Positions 22,420-28,641 of a DNA stretch of 28,641 bases are shown here, piece by piece; the stretch's first letter is position 1, and every line of letters begins with the position of its first letter. The position numbers and the translations under genes are program-made. The notes beneath the pieces are model-generated. The model saw nothing but the letters and a program-made list of their open reading frames with translations. It had not been told where the DNA came from and made no database searches. This DNA comes from an uncultured Gemmiger sp. (GTDB lineage: Bacteria; Bacillota; Clostridia; Oscillospirales; Ruminococcaceae): assembly GCA_934502625.1 (NCBI GenBank), contig CAKSUQ010000024.1:1-28641 (forward strand), written 5' to 3'.

Positions 22420-23871
22420 TCAAGCCCAGATAGGGATATACTTCATATAGCGAGGTGCTGTTGACGAATCAAGGGGTTTAATAAGTTTCATTGAAACGGC
22501 TTCTTTGATAAGTCTTGAAATGCTTCCTGCCGAGGAATCTTTCAACCCGAATCGCTCTCTTAAAGAACTATTTGTAAGCTGCTCCCCCTCAACTTGCCGA
22601 ATACAAGCATGAAGATAGCATGCCCAAAGCTTATCCTCGATGGATATTGCAGAAAACGGAATCTCTGAAAATAACACTACACGAGTACTATCCTCGTACA
22701 GTTCAATTTTTGGGGCAGGCAATTGTGCCAATTCACAGCTACTGACAATTTTATCCCAGCCTGAGCCAAGTTCCTCACACATTCTCAAGCGGCGCATCAA
22801 AGAAGCCAATTTTTCGTTTCTTGATTTCGGAGGATTGTCGATAATGCGTCTTACATCAACGAGAGGTGTTCCGGAATTCGTAATCTCTATTCTCTTTTCA
22901 AAAATTTCGATAACAGGGCCTGTACCAGAAATTGAGAAGTCCTGATGGATTAACGCATTAGCAACGGCCTCACGAATCGCTAAGATAGGATACGCAGATC
23001 TGTTTTCTCTCAGTGCGCCTACAATGGGTTCCTGCGTTGGAATTAAAGCCTCAACAAATTTCATTAAGCCCTCAAACCCAACTGCATATCCCTTGTTTCC
23101 GATATTTTCCTTAAGCATCGAAAGCCGGTTGTTTCCCTCATACTGAACTATCCGAACAGCTTTTCTTGATAGTCTTGGGAACTCTGACAAGCGTTTTGCA
23201 AAAAGAATTGCGCCAAGATTTGTTATGGCATAAAGACCGTTGTCCTGCCTTACAACAATTTCATCTTGCTGCATATAGTGTGCTACGCCCGCAAAATCTG
23301 TCGGCTGAATGATTCCGCAGTTATCGAAATAAACAGAGTAGTCCAACATTCGCAGGGCATCTTCCAACCTTAAATCTTGCTTTGCATAGCGTTCTTCAAA
23401 TCGAGAGTTTCGAATTTTGTCCCACAATTGAGCTTGCATTGCAGGATATTCACTCAATCGTTTTGTGTAACTTCCAACGCGAATATAGTCAACTTTATCA
23501 AACATTACTGTTTGGTTTGTTGCTTTATAGATAATCAAGACACCTACACGCTTTTCCTCTGCCATTTGAACCGTGTGAAATTCAAAATCGGCATTCTTGC
23601 TCAAAAGAGAACGAAGCCAGTTTTCCAACTCTTGATTTCCTTTTTTCAGAGTCTGGAGGTCGTAATCCGTTCCTACAATTTCATGCGTTTCGTCATCAAT
23701 ACCCCAAAGCATATAGGCACAGCTTTTTTCATAAAGGGACGCACTATTAGCGAGGGCGCTGATATCCTTGCCAATCATGTCGGGAGTATAGTTATTGTGC
23801 TTGAATTCCAACCACTGTGTTTCTGTTGGAAGTTTGCGCAGTTCATTTACCAGTTTATCAAGATTTTCCAT
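22420..23871 (-). CDS. AlbA_2 (Schlafen-like) and GHKL-ATPase protein
   Basis: 483 residues, full length for this class (COG2865-like). The N-terminal AlbA_2 domain shows ETQWLEFKHN and the ALANSASL stretch, then YMLWGIDD (~18-60). The middle holds the N box AIREAVANALIHQDFS (~296-311) and an EITNSG stretch of a HATPase_c_4 fold. The C-terminus resembles a winged helix (LTNSSLRERFGL, then the SISRLIKEAVSM helix). Members are called ATP-binding putative transcriptional regulators; related AlbA_2 proteins occur in defence islands. It is convergent with the DUF262 gene, AT-rich like it, and close to the mobilisation block. Confidence 0.85.
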   Translation of the reverse strand: MENLDKLVNELRKLPTETQWLEFKHNNYTPDMIGKDISALANSASLYEKSCAYMLWGIDDETHEIVGTDYDLQTLKKGNQELENWLRSLLSKNADFEFHTVQMAEEKRVGVLIIYKATNQTVMFDKVDYIRVGSYTKRLSEYPAMQAQLWDKIRNSRFEERYAKQDLRLEDALRMLDYSVYFDNCGIIQPTDFAGVAHYMQQDEIVVRQDNGLYAITNLGAILFAKRLSEFPRLSRKAVRIVQYEGNNRLSMLKENIGNKGYAVGFEGLMKFVEALIPTQEPIVGALRENRSAYPILAIREAVANALIHQDFSISGTGPVIEIFEKRIEITNSGTPLVDVRRIIDNPPKSRNEKLASLMRRLRMCEELGSGWDKIVSSCELAQLPAPKIELYEDSTRVVLFSEIPFSAISIEDKLWACYLHACIRQVEGEQLTNSSLRERFGLKDSSAGSISRLIKEAVSMKLIKPLDSSTAPRYMKYIPIWA

Positions 23872-23982
23872 TGCCTAAACACTCCACAATTTCAGCTGAA
23901 TATTGCTTTTTATAATTATAGCACAAAAAACCGGTAACCCCAAGAGGAACTTGGCGCTTTACAGTACATTCCTCTTTTCTCG

Positions 23983-25401
23983 TTAATGGTGGCTGCTGTA
24001 TGCGCATACATAGTTGTAATGCGTGTTCTCTGCGACCCGTAATTCAGCTTTTTCCGCTTGCTTTGCCCTTTGCACCGTATCCTGCACCATCTCGCAGTCC
24101 ATCTCGATGTCAGCGCAGGTGCCAATCTCCCGCCGCAGTTCTCTGATACGGGCTGTGAGCGCCTGTATTTGCCCCGAATAATCGGCAGGGATAGTTTTAC
24201 TCTTCTTGCGATAGAGCGCCTTACGCTGCGCTGTAAGGCTGTCGTATTCAGATTGCAGATTTTCTTTGTAAGTCAGCAGTTCATCAAGCGTTGAGATTTG
24301 CCGCTCCCACAAAAGGTCGCATTGCCGCCGATAGCGATTATACCGCAGGAAATCATCACGCAGCAGGTAATAGCATCGGTTGCTGACTTTGCCTTTATAC
24401 GCTTTCCTCAGCAATGCACAGTAGCGATAATAGCAAGCCATAAACTCGGTAATTTTGCGGCAGCTGCGGTTCCATCTGCCGCGATACCGTGCGCGGCGGC
24501 GAACAGGCATAGGCTGCTCTTTCGGCTGCCGGCGTGGTGGCTCCGGTGCTGTTTGTTGCTTATATTCCTGCTGCATTTCAGGCGGAAGTGTTTGCAGTTC
24601 CCGGAAGTACCTCCGCAGCGAATCTTCGCTGAAGTGGGGGCTGATTTTGTCCAACCGGATGTTCTTCTGCGCTTCTTTATGGCGCACGGCCATATGCGCA
24701 GTTTTGGGTCCGTATTTCACCGCATACCCCATTTTCTGTAACTCCGCAACAAATCCGGCAAAGCTATCCGCAGTGGTTATTGCCATTTCCACATCGGTTT
24801 TCACCATGCCGCGCAGCGTGGGCGAGCCTTCTTTTTCGTGTTTCCACTCGCCGTAGGATTTCCCGTGTCCGTCTGTTTCCACAACAGACAGTCGATTTTC
24901 GCGGCACAGTTCATCGGAAACCGCTCGGATGCCCTTGTAGTAAGTAGCAAAATCGTTGCGGAACATCCGTCCGTCCATAAAAGAAACCGAATTTACGACA
25001 ATATGGTTGTGCAGATGTCCTTTGTCCAGATGGGTGCTGACGGTACACTCAAAACGGTCCTCCAGAAACCGCCGGGCGAATTCGCAGCCGATTTCGTGTA
25101 CCTGATCGGGTGTTGCCTCGCCGGGCTTAAAGCTCTGAATAATATGGTAGCCCACATTGCCGCTGTCCAACGGCTTGCCCCAACGCCGCTTTGTTGCCTG
25201 CATAAGATAATAGGCGTTTTGCGGGTCGCAATTAAAGCCGGAAACATAGAGCTGATGCTCGGTTTTATCGCCGTTCTGCGTGTAGTTCATCAGCCGCTGC
25301 ATATCCGCGGTGTTCAGATACTCCGTCTTTTGCGGATTAGCGGCATAATCCAAACAGCCTTTTAACTGCCCGCGCACCGGCAAAATCTTTGTGATCGCCA
25401 T
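23983..25401 (-). CDS. mobA: Relaxase / mobilisation nuclease, MOB-P type
   Basis: 472 residues. It nicks oriT and pilots the strand during transfer. The N-terminal AITKILPVRGQLKGCLDYAA is the usual start, with a Tyr (Y19) as candidate nucleophile. Metal-binding histidines appear as THLDKGHLHNHIV (H124, H129, H131, H133). The C-terminal ~200 residues are basic with a long coiled-coil-like helix (LLTYKENLQSEYDSL). The start ATG 25401 shares one base with the mobC stop (TAATG) and has AGGAGGAG upstream; longer frames to 25641 are mobC out of frame. No coupling protein or secretion genes are present, so it depends on a helper. Confidence 0.93.
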   Translation of the reverse strand: MAITKILPVRGQLKGCLDYAANPQKTEYLNTADMQRLMNYTQNGDKTEHQLYVSGFNCDPQNAYYLMQATKRRWGKPLDSGNVGYHIIQSFKPGEATPDQVHEIGCEFARRFLEDRFECTVSTHLDKGHLHNHIVVNSVSFMDGRMFRNDFATYYKGIRAVSDELCRENRLSVVETDGHGKSYGEWKHEKEGSPTLRGMVKTDVEMAITTADSFAGFVAELQKMGYAVKYGPKTAHMAVRHKEAQKNIRLDKISPHFSEDSLRRYFRELQTLPPEMQQEYKQQTAPEPPRRQPKEQPMPVRRRARYRGRWNRSCRKITEFMACYYRYCALLRKAYKGKVSNRCYYLLRDDFLRYNRYRRQCDLLWERQISTLDELLTYKENLQSEYDSLTAQRKALYRKKSKTIPADYSGQIQALTARIRELRREIGTCADIEMDCEMVQDTVQRAKQAEKAELRVAENTHYNYVCAYSSHH

Positions 25402-25709
25402 TACTGCTCCTCCTGCACAAGCTGCCAGATGCGCTGCATCATCCGGTTTGCCTCGGCAATCTGGGCGTTCTCGATCTTGCCGGTGCTGTTGGCCAACCGC
25501 GTCAGCTGGTTCAAATTGTTTCCGATTGCCGCCACCTGCGACGCCAAGGCTTTGTAACTGTCCGGCGGGCGTTCGCGCAGCGTACAGCCGCTTACCAGCG
25601 CACGGAGAAACGGCTCCATTTTCATGCCGGCGGCATCGCATTTGCTTTTCAGTTGGATGTATTCCTTTTCGGTAAATCGCACCGTTACCTGCTTTTGGCG
25701 TTTTAACAT
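25401..25709 (-). CDS. mobC: MobC-family relaxosome accessory protein
   Basis: 102 residues. It starts with a ribbon-helix-helix-like region (QVTVRFTEKEYIQLKSKCDA), followed by helices with AAIGNNLNQLTRLANSTG, the MobC signature. It binds near oriT and helps the relaxase open the DNA. It is translated with mobA through a one-base stop/start overlap and lies immediately beside the oriT-like hairpins. Confidence 0.92.
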   Translation of the reverse strand: MLKRQKQVTVRFTEKEYIQLKSKCDAAGMKMEPFLRALVSGCTLRERPPDSYKALASQVAAIGNNLNQLTRLANSTGKIENAQIAEANRMMQRIWQLVQEEQ

Positions 25710-25714
25710 TTGCT

Positions 25715-25805
25715 TTCTCCTATCGGGGTCTTAGGGGCTTGCCCCTGACAAGTGGTCGTTATGCTGGCATGACAGCATAATGACGTGCTTGCCGCACTGT
25801 CCGGG
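25715..25805. other. Candidate origin of transfer (oriT)
   Basis: The gap between mobC and tnpV holds three inverted repeats: AGGGGCTTGCCCCT; TTATGCTG/CAGCATAA with the loop GCATGA; and CCGGGAA/TTCCCGG. A hairpin cluster next to mobC is the normal place and form of oriT for MOB-P elements. The nick site is not identified. Confidence 0.6.
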
Positions 25806-25812
25806 AACGCTA

Positions 25813-26202
25813 TCACTTTCCCGGTAAAGAGAGTGAATCGTCCGTGTTTTCCTCTGCGTAAATCAGTTCAGCACACACAATTTCTTCGGCCTGTGCTTGC
25901 AAGCCTTGCATAGCTGCCGCCCATTTCAGCGGGTCGCGGCACTTCATTGCCTCGTTGATTGCCGCCTGTGCCGCCAGCGCCTGTGTCAGATCCTCGACTT
26001 GGCGGTGAGCCTCACGGTCAATGTCCGCAAGATGCTGCGCCAGTGTTCCGTCCAGCAACATCCGGTCGCGCTCCATTGGTCGATGCTCATCGAGGTATCG
26101 CGCCCGCATCATACCATACTTCCCGATGGTTCCCACAGCGGCAGCACTGCTTTTCAGTTTGGGAATCAGATAGCCGTTCACATTCACATAATCTGTTTTC
26201 AT
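25813..26202 (-). CDS. tnpV: TnpV-family transposon-encoded protein
   Basis: 129 residues. The layout matches TnpV proteins of clostridial mobilizable elements: an N-terminal VNVNGYLIPKLK strand, IGKYGMMRARYLDEHRP, then helices with LAQHLADIDREAHRQ and the C-terminal AEEIVCAELIY. The molecular role is unknown; it is a frequent companion of relaxase modules. AAGGAA precedes the ATG. It is transcribed toward oriT and the mob genes. Confidence 0.83.
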   Translation of the reverse strand: MKTDYVNVNGYLIPKLKSSAAAVGTIGKYGMMRARYLDEHRPMERDRMLLDGTLAQHLADIDREAHRQVEDLTQALAAQAAINEAMKCRDPLKWAAAMQGLQAQAEEIVCAELIYAEENTDDSLSLPGK

Positions 26203-26363
26203 TGTGCAGTTCCTTTCGTTCTTGTAAGCCTGCTGAAAAGGAGAGTCGGTTCGGTGCGCAGCAAACCGTCGGTGTACCCCTTCTCTTTTTTCAGATGGCT
26301 TATTTTATAGTCTTTGCTATAGTAATTACTAAGAGTATTTAATTATAGTAATTATAATACCGC
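26203..26363. other. Gap with inverted repeats and AT-rich direct repeats
   Basis: No gene. It holds an imperfect inverted repeat (CTGAAAAGGAGA, with its partner at TCTTTTTTCAG) enclosing a CGGTT/AACCG hairpin, then an AT-rich tract with TATAGTAATTA twice (~26328 and ~26344). It lies just downstream of the HTH protein gene, so it could be a terminator plus replication-origin-like repeats. Confidence 0.45.
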
Positions 26364-26855
26364 CTACATTACCGCTGCTGCGCTTACCACAGGTGTGGTT
26401 ACCACCGATGCGGTTTTGTAGGTAGTGGTCACACCGGTGGGTACATTTTGTAGGGTATGGTTAGTTCTGGTTAAATTCGTGCTGCTGACCCTGCCCTGCG
26501 CATCATAGTAGATGAGATATACACCGTTCCATTCGACATTGGAATCCCGCAGTTCGTATTCATAGCAAAATCGGCCGTGTTGGGCAGGGCGAACATGAGC
26601 GACCAGATAGCCGTTGTTTTTCAGCATATCCCATGCACGGTTAAACGCGCGTTCACCTTCGGTGCAGTGGTTCATCAGCCATTGCTTTGTCAGCGGTACT
26701 GTGGTATAATCAATACGGGCGGAAATCAACGCATACAAGCCTTTGGCGCTCATAGAAAGCCTGTCATTGAACAGCGCCTCATTTTGCACAACAGAATATC
26801 CGCGCGCTCTGCGGATAAAAGCGCCGCTTTCGGCGGCCGGATTTGTGTTTTTCAT
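26364..26855 (-). CDS. Helix-turn-helix replication-type protein
   Basis: 163 residues. Residues ~18-85 (GYSVVQNEALFNDRLSMSAK, then the GLYALISARIDY and WLMNHCTEGERAFNRAW helices) match the winged-helix region common in replication initiator or DnaD-like proteins of plasmids, phages and mobilizable elements. The C-terminal 40 residues are low in complexity, rich in Thr and Val. AGGAGG sits seven bases before the ATG. It is the rightmost gene of the element. It may start rolling or theta replication of the excised circle, or be a regulator; the family is not certain. Confidence 0.72.
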   Translation of the reverse strand: MKNTNPAAESGAFIRRARGYSVVQNEALFNDRLSMSAKGLYALISARIDYTTVPLTKQWLMNHCTEGERAFNRAWDMLKNNGYLVAHVRPAQHGRFCYEYELRDSNVEWNGVYLIYYDAQGRVSSTNLTRTNHTLQNVPTGVTTTYKTASVVTTPVVSAAAVM

Positions 26856-27117
26856 CGGAAAATCCTCCTGAAAAAGAAAAAAGATTTGGACTGAAATATA
26901 GCCAAATCTTCAATCTTTGTATAATTTTTTGAATTTTCCTGTTTCGCGCCAAAAAGTGTTGCCCAAAAAACGAGTGTTGCCCAAATGTTGCCCAAACAGC
27001 CACGGGCAACATATAAAACGAAATAAGTCAAAATATCAAAAACAAGCGTAAGAACAGAAAACAGACGGTTCAACGCAAAGCAGAATAAAGAGATATAAGA
27101 CGAATACATTGATGTAC
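26856..27117. other. Right end of the element: arm-type repeats and AT-rich DNA, no gene
   Basis: GTGTTGCCCAAA occurs at 26956 and 26974, TGTTGCCCAAA at 26986, and the inverse GGGCAACAT at 27004. The following ~100 bases up to the att repeat are A-rich on this strand, as often seen near recombination sites. A poor promoter-like pair (TTCAAC 27069, GATATA 27092) points right. Confidence 0.55.
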
Positions 27118-27208
27118 TTGACTCGAAATCACGCCTTGCGGGAAGTTCCATGCAACAAAATTAAATAAGCAGATGTACTCAAGTGGTCGTAAGAGGGAGC
27201 ACTCGAAA
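27118..27208. repeat. Right 91-bp direct repeat (attR region) with 5' half of the first tRNA-Ser
   Basis: 88/91 identical to 15822-15912. Bases 27169-27208 equal the first 40 bases of the tRNA-Ser at 15873, ending at its anticodon loop CTCGAAA, after which the sequence changes to GTTTGCATCC. So this tRNA half is also an orphan. Confidence 0.9.
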
Positions 27209-27359
27209 GTTTGCATCCGGCAGGTCACCTTGTCCGCAGGAAATCCCATAACGGCGGGCTTTATCGGGTGTCGCGTACCCAACCTTTCATCGTTATCTTG
27301 CATCGAAATCTCGCATTTTTCCAAACGCTGTGCGAGGCGGTGCGATAAAAACTAAATAA
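27209..27359. other. 151-bp unexplained segment between att repeat and tRNA-Ser
   Basis: No credible gene or clear promoter. It begins directly after an anticodon-loop core and ends with CTAAATAA, a leader also seen (as TTAAATA) before the other tRNA copies. It has the look of both ends of a former element with the middle lost. Confidence 0.45.
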
Positions 27360-27448
27360 GCAGACGTATCGAAGCGGTCGTAACGAGATTGACTCGAAAT
27401 CAATTTGACAGCAATGTCACGTGGGTTCGAATCCCACCGTCTGCGCCA
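27360..27448 (+). tRNA. tRNA-Ser(CGA), second complete copy
   Basis: Acceptor GCAGACG/CGTCTGC, anticodon stem ATTGA/TCAAT with loop CTCGAAA, long variable arm, T arm GTGGG-TTCGAAT-CCCAC, discriminator G and encoded CCA. Its first 42 bases are identical to the orphan half at 15793, which stands behind the strong promoter. I see no good promoter in the 150 bases before this copy. Confidence 0.93.
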
Positions 27449-27451
27449 AGT

Positions 27452-27487
27452 ATCACTACTCAATTTCACATTGGGTAGTGATTTTTT
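27452..27487 (+). terminator. Terminator after tRNA-Ser (second copy)
   Basis: ATCACTAC pairs with GTAGTGAT, extended by CAAT/ATTG, followed by TTTTTT. Confidence 0.85.
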
Positions 27488-27650
27488 GTTGCCGCTTTGC
27501 AAAATTCCGTTGCTTTTCTTATAACCATCTCCCCTTTATTTTCAAGTAGTGATTTTCGGGTTCGGTACAAATCATACCAGCAATCGCGGCAAATAGCTAT
27601 TCACAGAACTACACAAGATTCTTCCCGCAGCTTGGGTACAAATTGACAGC

Positions 27651-27683
27651 AAAAAGGCGGCACCTGATTCCTCAGATGCCGCC
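27651..27683 (-). terminator. Terminator after the second integrase
   Basis: Leftward GGCGGCATCTGA pairs with TCAGGTGCCGCC around GGAA, followed by TTTTT. Confidence 0.85.
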
Positions 27684-27693
27684 GCTGTTCAAA

Positions 27694-28641
27694 TTACCAC
27701 TTCTTTATGGGCTGCGCTTCGGGCAGTGTCAGCGTGTTTGCCATCGTCCGGGCGCTCAGGTTCTTGGACTGCGAGTCCAAGTGCGCGTAAATGTTGGCCG
27801 TGGTGGAAATATCGCTGTGCCCCAGCCATTCTTGAATCTGCTTCATCGGTACGCCCTCTTTCAGCAACAGGCTGGCACAGGAGTGGCGCAAATCATGGAA
27901 GCGAATCCTGCGTAAACCGTTTTCTTTCAGCAACTGTGGAAAGCCTGTCGTCACGGAATCCGGCTGGATCAGATTTCCCATCGCATCCACAAATACATAG
28001 CCAAGGTACTCTTGATTATAGCAGTTGCCACAGATTTTTTGGTTGTATTCCTGCTGCTCCTTGACTGCTTTCAAGCGCTCGGCAATCGGGTCAACCAGCG
28101 GCAGGGTGCGCAGACTGGATTTTGTTTTGGCGCGGTCAGCTTCTACCAAAATCTTCTTGCCATCAATGCGGGTGCTGGTCACGATATGGCGGATGGTCAG
28201 CGTCTTGGCTTCAAAGTCGATGGCCTCCCACCGCAGCCCCATCACCTCGGCTCGGCGCAGTCCGTAAAAAGCTGCAAGCTGGATAATCAGTTCCAGCTTA
28301 TGCCCTTGCGCCGCTTCAAAGAGCTTTTCCATCTCCTCGGCGCTGTAATAGCTTGCCATGAACGCTTGCGGCTTGGGGCGGTCCACCTTGTCCACCGGGT
28401 TGCTGGCGATTAGATCAATACGCACGGCGTATTTCAGCGCCTTGTGCAGGTTGGCATGGAATCGCAGGATGGACGTGTTTTTCAGCGTTTCCGACTCATG
28501 CAGATAAAAGCTTTGAATCTGGCGCGGCTGCAGCCCTGCCAGCGTTACGCCCAGCGGCTCAAAGTAGGGAATGATATGTTTCTCTACATTGAAGCAATAG
28601 GACGAATAGGTCGTTTCTGTTACAGCGGTCCGCATCATTTT
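27694..28641 (-). CDS. int: Second tyrosine recombinase / integrase, 5' part beyond window
   Basis: At least 314 residues, with the frame open to the right edge. A SAM-like core-binding domain is followed by the catalytic domain: Arg in LAAFYGLRRAEVMGLRW, His and Arg in FHDLRHSCAS, His in WLGHSDISTT, and Tyr in NIYAHLD. The N-terminal arm-binding domain is missing because of the edge. It is clearly different from the integrase at 16155 and is GC-rich. It lies next to the second complete tRNA-Ser and reads toward it, so a further element using the same tRNA extends to the right. Confidence 0.92.
   Translation of the reverse strand, partial: KMMRTAVTETTYSSYCFNVEKHIIPYFEPLGVTLAGLQPRQIQSFYLHESETLKNTSILRFHANLHKALKYAVRIDLIASNPVDKVDRPKPQAFMASYYSAEEMEKLFEAAQGHKLELIIQLAAFYGLRRAEVMGLRWEAIDFEAKTLTIRHIVTSTRIDGKKILVEADRAKTKSSLRTLPLVDPIAERLKAVKEQQEYNQKICGNCYNQEYLGYVFVDAMGNLIQPDSVTTGFPQLLKENGLRRIRFHDLRHSCASLLLKEGVPMKQIQEWLGHSDISTTANIYAHLDSQSKNLSARTMANTLTLPEAQPIKKW

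Larger units (their letters stand above)
15822..27208. mobile_element. Integrative mobilizable element in tRNA-Ser(CGA)
   Basis: An 11.4-kb segment bounded by 91-bp direct repeats. It has integrase and excisionase-like genes at the left end next to the tRNA, GTTGCCC repeats near both ends, and a mobilisation module (relaxase, MobC, oriT-like hairpins, tnpV) on the right. The central AT-rich block (~17.7-23.9 kb) differs sharply in base composition from the GC-rich chromosome and from the mobilisation genes, so it was probably acquired separately. There are no type IV secretion, coupling or phage structural genes, which points to an IME that relies on a helper. Confidence 0.82.

Noticed and set aside
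25402..25641. 80-residue extension of the relaxase
   Set aside because: It is mobC read in another frame; the relaxase signature starts at ATG 25401, which follows a strong ribosome site.
15822..27208. Prophage
   Set aside because: No capsid, tail, terminase, portal or lysis genes; relaxase, MobC and tnpV indicate a mobilizable element.

Overview
The window looks like chromosomal DNA of a high-GC gut Clostridia, most likely an Oscillospiraceae/Ruminococcaceae member of the Faecalibacterium-Gemmiger-Subdoligranulum kind. This rests on the GC-rich codon use, consensus sigma-A promoters, the gene order darA-holB-ricT with rsmI nearby (the order known from Bacillus subtilis), and the dispersed palindromic repeats. 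I cannot fix the genus from sequence alone.

Positions 1 to about 15.74 kb are ordinary chromosome. They hold the 3' end of a glutamate synthase small subunit; a membrane-anchored metallophosphoesterase overlapping a sodium-dependent NSS-family transporter; a large leftward WYL-like/SF1 helicase/nuclease fusion; a HAD hydrolase; an ECF-type S component with a structured leader; and leftward birA-yfcE, rsmI, a 55-residue 2[4Fe-4S] ferredoxin and the operon rhomboid-like/darA/holB/ricT. Then come an XRE-type protein with a Cys motif, a 74-residue membrane protein and an alpha/beta hydrolase. Gene gaps carry three kinds of repeat: two copies of a ~152-bp nested-hairpin element, a cluster of REP-like hairpins between holB and ricT, and an AT-rich inverted repeat between yfcE and rsmI.

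From 15.74 kb to the right edge is a tRNA-Ser(CGA) integration hot spot. A perfect tRNA promoter (TTGACA-17-TATAAT) is followed by an orphan 5' tRNA half broken just after the anticodon loop, a complete but different tRNA-Ser(CGA), then a leftward tyrosine integrase with an excisionase-like partner. An 11.3-kb segment is bounded by a 91-bp direct repeat (88/91 identical). It carries integrase, xis, an operator-like divergent promoter region, an AT-rich cargo module, a MOB-P type relaxase with MobC, an oriT-like region, tnpV and a HTH replication-type protein. The cargo is an XRE regulator, an unknown protein, a SNF2 helicase lacking motif I, a DUF262/HNH GmrSD-like protein, and an AlbA_2/GHKL ATPase. 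There are no type IV secretion or coupling genes, so I read it as an integrative mobilizable element (IME). GTTGCCC repeats at both ends look like integrase arm sites.

Beyond the right repeat are a 5' half of the second tRNA, 151 bp of unexplained DNA, a complete copy of the first tRNA-Ser, and a second, different tyrosine integrase running off the window. This suggests serial integration of several elements into the anticodon loop of one tRNA gene. The most noteworthy points are the anticodon-loop integration that replaces the host tRNA behind the host promoter, and the candidate anti-phage cargo with its helicase that has lost its nucleotide-binding motif.
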